From: Erythroxylum novogranatense
Lineage: Eukaryota > Streptophyta > Magnoliopsida > Malpighiales > Erythroxylaceae
Direction of reading: 5' to 3'
Assembly (NCBI GenBank): GCA_029891385.1
Contig: CM057225.1
Span: forward strand, 17,226,620-17,290,619
DNA: 64,000 bases
The translations under genes were made by a program, and so were the position numbers. The notes under the pieces are model-generated. The model was not told where the DNA came from and did not search any database. It was given only the letters and a program-made list of their open reading frames with translations. Position 1 is the stretch's first letter. Every line of letters begins with the position of its first letter. Below, piece after piece: positions 47,523 through 59,707 of this stretch.

Positions 47523-48669
47523 GAAAAATGAAGACTAACTTCGTCTGACCCCTTTCTCCAGAACATCCCTACTTAGAAAGATCATAACTTTCTACTCAGA
47601 ACTCCAAATAAGACACGGTTTGATTCGTTGGAAAGCTAAGAGACAGATCTAAAATTTTCTAGAAGGACTCAAAGGAAAACTCAGTCTTTAAAGGGGTCAA
47701 AAATGTACTCAAATATGACCCATAGATAATCTCCTCAAAACTTTACATAGTACCTCAACTTGCAAACATCATAACTTTTTACGCAGAACTCCAAATAAGA
47801 CAAACTTGGTGTCTATAGAACGGTAAAGAAACTCTCTACAACTTTCATGAAGACCTTAAAAATCAGAACGACCTATAAATGGGTCAAAAACTCCATGCAA
47901 ACTGACTGGTCGATCAACCCCACACTAAACAACATCAAAACTTCTAAAAATCATAACTTCTCGTCCCGATATTGAAAAATTTCATACTTTATGGCGTTAG
48001 AAAGCTGGAAACATGAGCTACAACTTTCATTAAGACCACTTTGGCCAAATATATCTAGATCAGTACAGATTTTCCATTGAATTTTCTAACACCATTCTAA
48101 CACATCAACTTCACATATCAACACATCACCACAAACTCTTCAACTAATTCCTCTCAAACACAATACACACAAATCTATACACAATTGATATTCATACACA
48201 ATTGATCTTTCATATCCATATATAAATCCATGTTTCATTAACATCATAAGATAAATGTTTATAAAATTAAATGGCATTCCAAGCCATATTACAACATCGA
48301 TTCAAGTCCAAGTACAAAAGATACAAAACTCCATCATTCTCCACATATGACTGAAATCTTATTCTTACAATAATCTAACTTAAAACACCACATGCATAAC
48401 CAAACAAATCGTCTTTACTTTCTAATTTCTTCAAAATTTTACACTTTCACTTTCTATTTCTTGATTTCAACTTCCATTTCAATCCACTCATCCACTTGAA
48501 CTTTCATAACCCATACAAATCTATTTGAAACCCAAAGTTATCAAATCAAACAAATCTTTTCTCATCAATTTCCTTAAGGAAAAATATCTATAACTCTATT
48601 CATATACAAAAAATCTTATCAAATTTTATTTTCATATTTCCAATTTCCACTAAAAGATCGGGTCCAACA

Positions 48670-49439
48670 ATTCTCCCTCTTAAAAGAATTAGCCTCGAAA
48701 TTCCTATCCGAATAATCACCAAGTAACTTATTCTCTCAAATAATCTCTTTAAATAATCATATTCATTCACTTCTGAACTAATTTCTCATCATACATATTT
48801 CTCAACTTACTCACAATTTATCACTTCTTGTATCAAATACCACCAATATCATATCATATCAATATGTCTTAACAGATTTACACAAGTCAATGATCTAATT
48901 CTTAATAACCTTAATATGGACCAATACCATTCAATTTAATCCTTTTGAACTTCCATATATATATCTATATCTTTATCATTCCAAATCAACCTATTGATCT
49001 TCCATACATATATTTCTATCATTAATCTCATCTTTCTAGCATTTCTCATTTCATCTCGCAAATATTCAAAATCAAATCATCCTTCACATTAATCCTTTGA
49101 CTTTCTATACATATATCTCCATCACCATCTCATTATCCAAGTCATCAATGCCCAAAATCAATTCACAAAATTGTCGAAGCCTAATCATCATGAAATTTCA
49201 CTCTCATTCATTCACGTATTCCTAAAATCAATCAAATAATCACCTTTGTTCTTCAAAGCAAACTGATCCACATCAATATCACACTCTCACTAATTCAATC
49301 ATACTTCTTGTCATCAAAAGCAAACGATCACTTAGCACTCTCTTACAATCTCAATCTTATCCTTACAAACTCTTATCGATTTCTTACTCATACACATACG
49401 CCCAAGTAAGATCATATTACTGGGCTCTGATACCACAAA
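48670..49439 (-). other. Interior 3 of the composite (770 bp, non-coding)
   Basis: Collinear with interiors 1 and 2. Polypurine tract at 48670-48681; PBS TGGTATCAGAGCCCAG at 49420-49435 (minus). Confidence 0.9.
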
Positions 49440-51877
49440 TGTTGGCACCCGATCCGGAGACCGACACCCCAACCCGAAAACGGAAAACGAATACGAATAC
49501 GAACCAATATGAATCGAATCAAAGCAAGGAAACGAAACATAAGGCGAAATCAAATCAGATACGAAGCAAACTTCGGATCACAAAGCTCAACAAATCATTA
49601 ACGAATCGAAAGCAAATCGAATCGAAACCAATTTCTGATACGTAACAAAACGGAGCCGACATCCGTGAACAAGTATCAAAGAAAGCGTTTGCGTTGGAAA
49701 CCTTAAGACTATCAGTCAAAACTAATCCAATCCATCTACATTTCTTTTTCTTTCTTTCTTTCTTTCATTTTCATTCCATCTCTTACAAGTGACTTCAATA
49801 TCCTCAATCCAATAACATTCACATACAATCGCACTATCCAACGTCCAATACCCGTTCATTCACATTTCTCCATATACAAATCATGCTTATATCTCAGTTG
49901 GACATACACAAGTTATATAACATATCCATGTGCAATACCATAACTCAATAGCCTCATCCAAACCTCATAAATACAATTACGATTTATACACCATTTCATA
50001 AATCAAAGCTTTATACAAATCATAGTGGCATTTTCAAGTCTTATACATTACCCATAACCCTAAACCAAAGTACACAATACACAACAATTCCAGACTTCTC
50101 AGCAACCATCTCACTTAACAATAATACAATAAAACACATGTAAACAGAAATCTTCATTTTCTTTCACCCGATCTTCTTCTCATCACCTGTGGATGGGCAT
50201 GAAGGGGGGTGAGCTTTACAGCCCGTGGGTAACAGTTTATAACGAATATATATAAGCAAAATCCTTGAAATTCTTTTCTTTTCGGTCTTGGAAAATATTT
50301 CTTTGAAATCCGTAAAGCACATTTTCAAAAAGTACTTTTCTCGTTGTAGCCAAAATCGCCATTTGCAAAACATATGATTTTTAGGCTTTCAGCCATAAAC
50401 CCATAAATTTATAAAACATGAATGCATCAACTCGGCAATTCATAGATGCAATGGCAATTCACATATACAATGCACAACACATGGCTCGAGAGTTCCGTGG
50501 AACACAACGAATAAATCGAAGTTTATCGTAAACACAACGAGTCCGATTTCTCAGGATCTCGTGGCCTCTAACGGGCAGCCGGGAGCAGGCTTAAACGTCG
50601 ACGTGCATGTGACTAACACAACGTTCCTCTCTCGCCCAAACAAAAGCACATACTCATGCTCAATCACTTTATCGAATGCTCTTTTCCAAATATACGAAAT
50701 GCCATGGAATCTTTCGAGGCATAACACAAATGTATTTTGCATTTCATCAAACGTTTATGTATGGAATCAATAATGATTTTTCAAATCATTCACATAATGG
50801 TGCAACATTTACGATGCAATTGAAATCAGAAAATCTCTTTATTTAAAGAAAGCATTAGTTGTAACATCCGCTATCAAGTTAGCGGTATTCGGGAAATTGG
50901 GACGGTCGATAGGTTGCATTGCATTCACTGACTGAGCATGCTACTGGCCTCTAAGTATAGAGGAACAGGTTACTGCATACGCATTTATTCATAGGTACAT
51001 GCATTCATGATTTTCCGGTATTGAATTGCAAACTGGAACTGACTGGACTGACTGGATCGAGAGTTAAATGAGAAAGTAGAGTAATTGAGTTCAAATTACT
51101 GATTTAGAATTGTTTATGAGTGATTGGTAAGCGATAGTAGTTTATAGGAGGTTTTCGGAAGTTCGGAGAAAATGCGGATAGGAAATATTTGAGTGATGAA
51201 TCGATCGATCAGATAATCTCGAGAAAATTGAATTATGGAAGTTGAAAATGGAAATTGGAGTATAGAATCATGTGTGATATGATTTAGCGGTTTTATAGGA
51301 ATTTTACTAGAATTTTTAGAGTTATGGGTTCAGATCGGGAAAATGACTTAGAGACTGATAGATTCGATTAGGCCCAAACCGACCGACAAATGGCATGGGA
51401 AGAACTGATTTGTGATTTTGAGAATATAATCGTTGAACTATTGAAATTTAGAGACTGAAATGGGGTGATATGGAGACTTAGTTCTATAAATATTAGGGTT
51501 GAATGAAATTTGGGAGAAATTGGCTAAGGCATACGAGTTTCTTCTTCTCTCCCTCCACGGTGAGTCTCGATCTCTCCCCTTGGTATGAGTTTGCGATTGT
51601 TTCCTTACTGGATCTCTTCCGTGTGTAAGGTTAACTGGTTATTTGTGTTTAATGAAGGATTGAGGAGCTTGAGAGTGTTGATCGTGGAGGTTTGAAGGTT
51701 TTAGGGTTTACGGTGATTTTTGAGGGATTTTGTGGATTGATCGTCGATTGGTAAGTTTTAATGGTTTTAATGTTGTTATTGATGGTTTCTACTACATTTA
51801 TGACATTTATTAGGGTTGATTTGAGTAGTTGAAGTGTTTTAATGGGAGTTTTAGAGAGAGAAATGACGGAAGGTCGC

Positions 51878-52065
51878 GTGGAGAAGACGAACCAGTACGC
51901 GCGTCGTGGCGAATAAAATTATTTATTTATTCGCCACGACGAGCGAAAAAGATTAACGCGTCATGACGAGCCTTTAACTGCGTCATGGCCGCCGAGTGGA
52001 GCGTCGTCACGGCGAACGTCTGCGCGTATGTCATGGCGTAAGCCGCAAGGTCGCGATTTAATGGA
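51878..52065. repeat. CpG-rich palindrome cluster, 5' LTR of the 50860 element
   Basis: GCGTCGTGGCGAATAAAAT paired with ATTTATTCGCCACGACG, plus CGTCATGACGAGCC and GTCGTCACGGCGAACG. The 3' LTR (56440-56635) has CGTCATGACGAATAAAAT and CGTACGTCGCGGCGAACG at the same places. Confidence 0.8.
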
Positions 52066-52111
52066 CCGTTTCATTGGTACATAGTTTGGTTTATTGGACA
52101 TAACTTTTGGT

Positions 52112-52166
52112 GTAGACCTCCGATTGAGGTGATTCCATTTATTATGAACTAGGGATAGAGGTCTAC
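52112..52166. repeat. 9-bp inverted repeat in the conserved LTR box
   Basis: GTAGACCTC (52112-52120) and its exact complement GAGGTCTAC (52158-52166) flank a 37-base loop. The pair is kept in the 3' LTR, and the same words occur in the solo LTR and the 13515 family (GTAGACCTC near 14733, GAGGTCTAC near 14779). Confidence 0.75.
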
Positions 52167-52619
52167 CATTGAGAATAATTATAGGAGCTCGAATTGATTT
52201 AATTGGAATTGAATAAGAGAGAATTGGATCAATTATGTTTCATGTGTGACCTAAGTGTCAAATTGAGACTATTGAAGTTTTAATTGAGAATTTCAATGGA
52301 TGTTATGACTCAATGAATAGGGAATTGCTATAGGGAATACAAATTGAGGAAAATTGACTGAATTTAGGATTGAATCAAATCAGGATTGATCCGACTGAAT
52401 GACGAGTTAGAATTTGGCCTATGAGATATCAAAATTGGGATTTAGAGCCGAAAATCGTGAACACGCATTGTACATCATTTTAATGAGACATATGCATTAC
52501 TGCACCGTTTAATTGTGATTGAGCGATTAGTAATGGACTGTACTTGTTATAGAGGCACCGTTGGATCGTCGTTCCACGGACATTGCTGGGACTTCCAGGC
52601 AATAGCTCGGAAGTAACAG

Positions 52620-53521
52620 GTGAGTAACCTAGTTGGTTTCTCAAATTCTTGAGTGTCTAAATGTTCACATGTTCACTGTAAATTACTTGATAACGTGAAG
52701 TACATGATTACTGAATTATATGTGATTGGATTGCACTGTATTATTACTGAAATGTAAATGACTGAGTTGCATGTTCTTACTGTATAGAACTGAACAATGT
52801 GAATTGCCCTTGTATGATCTTGTATGACTGATGAAAAGTACGATTGAATTGTATGTGTTTACTGTATTGGATTGGATTACTGAATTACTGATTACTGTTA
52901 CACTGGGCTTTATAGCCATACACTGTAAATTACTGAATCACTGAATATTGAATTACTGTAAGTTACTGAGAGATACACTCTTGGGCTTTATAGCCATATC
53001 TTGAGCTCTTGAATCTTGAATTCTTGAAACATCGCATTGCATGCATAAATGCATGATCGATAAAGGATCGTGACCCAAGTTGCTAATTTCACTTTGAAAA
53101 GAGCCTAGAGCTCAAACATTGATCGTTGTTAGCCCGAGGGAGAAAATCACGGCCGCGGCCCCCATCGAACACGGATCGAGCACTTGGGCACAACACTAAA
53201 TAATCGGAAAGAGTCTCGTATGCATCATATACATGCTCGATCGAATCGCCAAATTGTGTGACGATTCATTGAGCGTGTGATGCCATAATTTCATCAGTAA
53301 ATTGTGATGTGATACTATAAACCGCTCTATGCTATCTTGAAATATTGTTATCGACATCAGATCTTGATATAGACTCATCATACATCGTTATATAATACTA
53401 TAAATTGATATTACTGTGTCGTGCTGTACGTAATTTGCGTAATGCATGATTTGAGTGAACCATCGATGATGGTTTCTCACTGAGTTCGCAAACTCACCCA
53501 ACATTGCAATTATTTTTTCAG
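52620..53521 (+). other. Putative LTR-embedded intron (902 bp)
   Basis: Donor AACAG|GTGAGTAACC at 52619/52620; acceptor ATTTTTTCAG ending 53521, preceded by the conserved box GAACCATCGATGATGGTTTC. The 3' LTR copy spans 57198-58092 (895 bp) and the coding gypsy LTR has 905 bp. Confidence 0.5.
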
Positions 53522-53856
53522 AAAGAAGAGTACCCCGTTAGCAAAGCGGAGTATGTTCATGGATTCAAGTGAAGGTCGAAGTCGAGGATCGGTTAGGTTG
53601 CGCATTGCACGTCTTTACTTTTGTACTAAAGTGTTTATTTTGTATTTGTAAAATTGACCTAAGTGGCTTTTGAAAATGAGTGTATCCTATTGGACGTGGT
53701 TGAATGAGTACCCAAAATTGAGTATAGAATTCCGCACAATTGTTATAGAAAGTAATGTACCGATTTTACGAACAGTGGTTAGACGCCACTCGCGGGCACG
53801 GACCGGATATCACCGTGGATGTCGGGTTCGGATCCTGCGGTGTGGGTGTTACATTG

Positions 53857-53871
53857 TGGTATCAAAGCCCG
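53857..53871 (+). promoter_or_regulatory. PBS of the 50860 element
   Basis: TGGTATCAAAGCCCG, Met-tRNA type, three bases downstream of the 5' LTR. Confidence 0.88.
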
Positions 53872-55409
53872 TAAATGCGATGGTACGTGGGCGTTACGAA
53901 ATTTATCTTGAGTCGCATGCATTAAAGTTGTCATAGCAGACGGTAGTAACTGATCCCTAGTTGAGTCACATGAGTATGTCCCAATCGATTAAGGGGTTAG
54001 AAATGGCAAGGAAAGGATGATATGTTAGAATGTGATAGATGGAAACTGTGGATAGCATGGAATAACAGAAAGTGTATAGTTTGATCTAATAAAAGAAGGA
54101 TAAGTGTATTGGTATTGGTGGATATATTATGGATTGTGATACCCGTGTTACATCGGGGCATATCCTTGAATGTAGGATATGTATATGTGAAATTATAGTT
54201 ATGGATTGATAGAGGTATTGAGATAAGTCAAAATTGCAAGGGATGTGTTTATTCGAGAGCTGGAGTTCTTTAGAACTACTGCATTCCGGATTTGAATCGT
54301 CGAAATTGTTAAAGATTTTCAGGCTGATCTCTTTGAAAAAAAATATTGAGGAAAAACGTATGAATTATTTGACTGATGAAAGAAAAAGAGGAATTTTCAA
54401 TTCGAGTAGTGATTTGGAGATTTCGCAATACTGATCGAAGTGTCCCAGTAAAGGTTATGATGCGATCTGTTAAAATAGTGTAAAGTAATTTTATGTGTAT
54501 AGGGACAAGTATAATCTCTAGGAATCATCGAAGTGTTGTGTTCCAGTAAGAGTGCACGGGAAGAGTAATAGAAAGTTAGAGTGTGAAATCGAATGGCTAT
54601 TCGTGAGGATAACTAATGAGCGGATCACGAGGCAATGTGAAACTGACATTCTTGGAGTTCGTTGAGATATGAGATTGAGGTACAGTTAAGATAGATTGTG
54701 TGATTAACGATCGCTATTTGGTGATACCATTCGAATAGTGCATAAGGAGTCGAATAGCGAAAAGAAGTCACAACCCCTATATTAGAGTGATCGGGGCCTA
54801 AACATAGTCGAAGGCCATGATTGATTTGAGTTAATGATGATAAGTAAAATGAATATGTAATAAGGGTTGAGTGATCCAAGCTAATGACCACGAGTCAAAC
54901 TGATTATTATCGAGATAATGAGAATCTTATAAGATTAGTGTTCTAACACTAAAAGAGATGTAATCTGATAAGTAATAAATGAAATGTTTCGAAGTGTATA
55001 GCCTTGGCCAAATGCATAAATGGAGATAAAGGTAAATGGGTGAAACTAAATTCGTTATTAAAATGGCCTCTATGTCATCGTAGTGTAAATAAACTGGTAA
55101 GGTGGTTTAAACCTAAAAGATGATTTTGATTTGCAAAGTGTTTTATGGACTGGATTAAGAAACATTATTAAGATCTGATAAATGTGTTATTGGTACCGAA
55201 TGTAAAGAATTGCGAGTTATTATAAGGAAGCAGATTAAAGCGGTGGAGAAAATTGAGAATGGAAAAGAGTAATTGATTGTATCGATTTACATTACTCGGC
55301 GAATCTGGGCATATAAGGAGATGAGTGAGAATCAAAATAGAAAGGATTGGATCAATACCCTATCTTCCCGATCTATCAGGTATGAAATTTCGAGGACGAA
55401 ATTTTTATT

Positions 55410-55421
55410 AGGAGGGAGAAT
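55410..55421 (+). promoter_or_regulatory. Polypurine tract of the 50860 element
   Basis: AGGAGGGAGAAT abutting the 3' LTR start at 55422. Confidence 0.85.
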
Positions 55422-58400
55422 TGTAACATCCTGATTATTGTTAGCAAGCGGTATTCGTAAATTGGGACGGTGATAGGTTGCATTGCATTCATCGACCGAG
55501 CATGCTCTTGGCCTCTAAGTATAGAGGAACAAGTTATCGTGACACGCATTTATTCATAGGTACATGCATTCATGATTTTCGGTATTGAATTACAAACTGG
55601 AACTGACTGGACTGATTGGATCGAGAGTTAAATGAGAAAGTAGAGTAATTGAGTTCAAATTACTGATTTAGAATTGTTTATGAGTGATTGGTAACTGATA
55701 GTAGTTTATAGGAGGTTTTCGGAAGTTCGGAGAAAATGCCTGCATCGAAAATATTTGAGTGATGAATCGATCGATCGCATAAGATGAGAAAATTGAATTA
55801 TGGAAGTTGAAAATGGAAATTGGAGTATAGAATCATGTGTGATATGATTTAGCGGTTTTATAGGAATTTTACTGGAATTTTTAGAGTTATGGGTTCGGAT
55901 CGGGAAAATGACTTAGAGACTGATAGATTCGATTCCGGTTCCAAAACTGACTGACAAATGGCATGGGAAGAACTGATTTGTGATTTTGAGAATATAATCG
56001 TTGAACTATTGAAATTTAGAGACTGAAATCTGGACTGATATGGAGACTTAGTTCTATAAATATTAGGGTTGAATGAAATTTGGGAGAAATTGGCTAAGGC
56101 ATACGAGTTTCTTCTTCTCTCCCTCCACGGTGAGTCTCGATCTCTCCCCTTGGTATGAGTTTGTGATTGTTTCCTTACTGGATCTCTTCCGTGTGTAAGG
56201 TTAACTGGTTATTTGTGTTTAATGAAGGATTGAGGAGCTTGAGAGTGTTGATCGTGGAGGTTTGAAGGTTTTAGGGTTTACGGTGATTTTTGAGGGATTT
56301 TGTGGATTGATCGTCGATTGGTAAGTTTTAATGGTTTTAATGTTGTTATTGATGGTTTCTACTGCATTTATGACATTTATTAGGGTTGATTTGAGTAGTT
56401 GAAGTGTTTTAATGGGAGTTTTAGAGAGAGAAATGACGGAAGGTCGCGTGGAGAAGATTTAACCGAGAGTCGCGCGTCATGACGAATAAAATTATTTATT
56501 TATTCGCCATGACGAGAGAAAAAGTTGGCACGTCATGACGAGCCTTTGGCTTCGTCATGGCCGAGCCGAGTGGAGCGTACGTCGCGGCGAACGTCTGCGT
56601 GCGTCGCGGCGTAGGCCGCAAGGTCGCGACGAATGGACTGTTTCATTGGTACATAGTTTGGTTTATTGGACATAACTTTTGGTGTAGACCTCCGATTGAG
56701 GTGATTCCAGATTTATTATGAACTAGGGATAGAGGTCTACCATTGAGAATAATTATAGGAGCTCGAATTGATTTAATTGGAATTGAATAAGAGAGAATTG
56801 GATCAATTATGTTTCATGTGTGACCTAAGTGTCAAATTGAGACTATTGAAGTTTTAATTGAGAATTTCAATGGATGTTATGACTCAATGAATAGGGAATT
56901 GCTATAGGGAATACAAATTGAGGAAAATTGACTGAATTTAGGATTGAATCAAATCAGGATTGATCCGACTGAATGACGAGTTAGAATTTGGCCTATGAGA
57001 TATCAAAATTGGGATTTAGAGCCGAAAATCGTGAACACGCATTGTACATCATTTTAATGAGACATATGCATTACTGCACCGTTTAATTGTGATTGAGCGA
57101 TTAGTAATGGACTGTACTGTACTGTTATAGAGGCACCGTTGGATCGTCGTTCCACGGACATTGCTGGGACTTCCAGGCAATAGCTCGGAAGTAACAGGTG
57201 AGTAACCTAGTTGGTTTCTCAAATTCTTGAGTGTCTAAATGTTCACATGTTCACTGTAAATTACTTGATAACGTGAAGTACATGATTACTGAATTATATG
57301 TGATTGGATTGCACTGTATTATTACTGAAATGTAAATGACTGAGTTGCATGTTCTTACTGTATAGAACTGAACAATGTGAATTGCCTTTATGACCGTATG
57401 ACTCTTGAAAAGTGCGATTGAATTGTATGTGTTTCTTGTATTGGATTGGATTCTTGAATTATCGATTCATCGTTAATTGGGCTTTATAGCCATACATTGT
57501 AAATTCTTGAATCTTGAATCTTGAATTCTGTAAGTTCTTGAGAGATACACTCTTGGGCTTTTATAGCCATATCTTGAAGCTCTTGAATATGAATTTATTG
57601 AACATCGCATTGCATGCATAAATGCATGATCGATAAAGGATCGTGACCCAGTTGCTAATTTCACTGAAAAGAGCCTAGAGCTCGAACACTGTACTGTCCG
57701 GGCTTAGCCCGAGGGGAGAAATCCCTGACGCGCGTCCCCCACTGAACACTGACTGAGCACTTGGGCACAACACTAAATAATCGGAAAGAGTCTCGTATGC
57801 ATCATATACATGCCTGACTGAACTGCCAAATTGTGTGACGATTACTGAACTGTGTGATGCCATAATTTACTGTAAATTGTGATGTGATACTGTAAACTGT
57901 TCTATGCTACTGAAATATTGTTACTGATACTGTATACTGATATAGACTACTGTACACTGTTATATAATACTGTAAATTGATATTACTGTGTCGTGCTGTA
58001 CGCAATTTGCGTAATGCATGATTTGAGTGAACCATCGATGATGGTTTCTCACTGAGTTCGCAAACTCACCCAATATTGCAATTATTTTTCAGGAACCGAA
58101 GAGTACCCCGTTAGCAAAACTGGAGTATGTTGCGGGATTCAAGTGAAGGTCAGAAGTCAGGATCAGTTCGTGTCTGCATTGCACGTCTTTACTTTTGTAC
58201 TAAAGTGTTTATTTTGTATTTGTAAAATTGACCTAAGTGGCTTTTGAAAATGAGTGTATCCTATTGAACGTGGTTGAATGAGTACCCAAAATTGAGTATA
58301 GAATTCCGCGCAATTGTTATAGAAAATAATGTACCGATTTTCTGAACGAGTGGTTAGCACGCCACTCTCGCGGGGCACGGACCCGGATATCACTGTGGAT

Positions 58401-58435
58401 GTCGGGTTCGGATCCTGCGGGTGTGGGGTGTTACA
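55422..58435 (+). repeat. 3' LTR of the 50860 element (3,014 bp)
   Basis: Collinear with the 5' LTR. Large stretches are identical (for example 56820-57350 against 52250-52790), but in CTG-rich stretches ACTG in one copy is read as CTTG or ATCG in the other. Ends GTGGGGTGTTACA followed by TTAGT. Confidence 0.94.
57198..58092 (+). other. Putative LTR-embedded intron, 3' LTR copy
   Basis: Donor AACAG|GTGAGTAACC at 57197/57198 and acceptor TATTTTTCAG ending 58092, identical in layout to the 5' LTR pair. Confidence 0.45.
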
Positions 58436-59707
58436 TTAGTGGCTTATAAATTTTATTATAAACAGGTACCCACCTCGAATCGATGCTAGAAACTTGTTCC
58501 TTGCTCCAATTTGTCCATTGATTCCTTCTTTCTTCCAGTTTAACTTTACCTAAAGCAATTCCACACAAATTCAATATCATAATTAACTTAATCCTCACAT
58601 TGAACTTAGAAACACTAATCTCTCATATATTCAAGCTTTCTAAATCACAATTTTCCAAAATCCCCAAATTCTAAATTTGGGCATAAACCCTAACTAATTT
58701 CCATCCAAAATTAAACCCATAATACTTAGCAATTAACAAAATTAACTTCAAAATCCACAAACCCATTCCATTTTCCATGATTCTAAACCAAAACTTCAAG
58801 AGAAACTCAAATCTTAAAAATTGCTCTTACCTCATTTCTCCTCCATTTTTGGATTTTCTTGGTTCAAGGGGAAGCTCTCTTCATCCTCCACCTTTTTCTC
58901 TCTTGGAATGACATTAAAATCTCTCTTCAAGTGGTAGAAAAATCGAGCCCTAGCTTTCTCCCCCTTTTTCTCCACCGAAACTTGCTCTCCCTTCTCTCTT
59001 CTCTCTTTTGTTCTTTTCTTTGTTCAAATGTCTTGCTTCCTTGATAAAACAACAGCTCAATCCTTTTATAGTGTCATGTCATTTAATGAATGGGGAATGA
59101 CCCATAAGCCCTTCCATTTAAGCCTACAAACTTAACCCTTTAAGTAAACTTCCGAAATTGCCCCTCCATTGGTCTTTAAAACTGACATCTTGTCTGATTA
59201 TTTCGATAGGTAAATGAAGCCATTTGACAAAACTTTCTTCAAGAGAAATGTTCCTCTATGTCTTACGACTCCAACCCTTCAAGAATCGGATCAATCGGAG
59301 CTCTATAACCCAAGATATCTCCAAAATACTAAAGTTTGTTCTTTAGACTCGAGGCTGAACACTACACCTAACTTCCGACCTGAATTTGGAAGTCTTAGAG
59401 GCTACATTGCTGATCAGTTCCTTCATAACATTTGTAGCCCCATGTCTCTATTTTCATTTTCAAAAAGAATCAAATCGATCGGAGCTCTACCGATCGAGAT
59501 ATCTCTAAAACACTGAACACTATTCAAACTTTTATAACCGATCAGTTCATGAAAATCCGAGCTATCTTTCTCCATTTAATTCCAAAACTGATCTATATAG
59601 TATGAAAAGATAGAAAAATGTCTTAGGAATCCAACGCTTCAAAAATCGGCTCAATCGGAGGTCTACACAAAAATTTATGGCCAAAAGAAAGAAAAGGAGT
59701 CAAAAAC

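Larger units (their letters stand above)
42629..48669 (-). repeat. LTR C of the composite (about 4.0 kb plus 2.0-kb solo LTR)
   Basis: Begins TGTTGGCACCCGATCC and ends GATCGGGTCCAACA. Carries the same solo LTR at the same site as LTR B and shares B-specific variants, so B and C are sister copies. Palindrome cluster at 47328-47522; empty site for the LTR A insertion at about 47019-47038. Confidence 0.93.
50860..53853 (+). repeat. 5' LTR of the 50860 element (2,994 bp)
   Basis: Starts TGTAACATCCGC, ends GTGGGTGTTACA. TATA CTATAAATATTAGG near 51484; palindrome cluster 51878-52065; box CATAACTTTTGGTGTAGACC at 52099-52118; donor/acceptor 52620/53521. Confidence 0.94.
53854..55421 (+). other. Non-coding interior of the 50860 element (1,568 bp)
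   Basis: PBS TGGTATCAAAGCCCG at 53857-53871, three bases after the LTR. It ends with a chromovirus-type tail (AAATTTCGAGGACGAAATTT, 55385-55404) and polypurine tract AGGAGGGAGAAT (55410-55421). No gag or pol motifs; longest open frames are under 90 codons. Confidence 0.88.
50860..58435 (+). mobile_element. Complete non-autonomous gypsy-type element nested in LTR D (7,576 bp)
   Basis: Two ~3.0-kb LTRs and a 1,568-bp interior, duplication TTAGT at 50855-50859 and 58436-58440. Removing it restores GCATTAGTGGCTTATAAA, seen intact in LTR A (29563), LTR B (37206) and LTR C (44018). PBS and polypurine tract are present but gag and pol are not. The first ~150 bases of its LTR resemble those of the coding gypsy LTR (6831-9774, reversed), which suggests that family as the source of proteins. 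Confidence 0.95.

Noticed and set aside
53670..53936. 88-codon frame crossing the LTR/interior junction of the 50860 element
   Set aside because: It runs through the LTR end and PBS, has no Gag similarity and is not supported by the homologous 3' LTR context.
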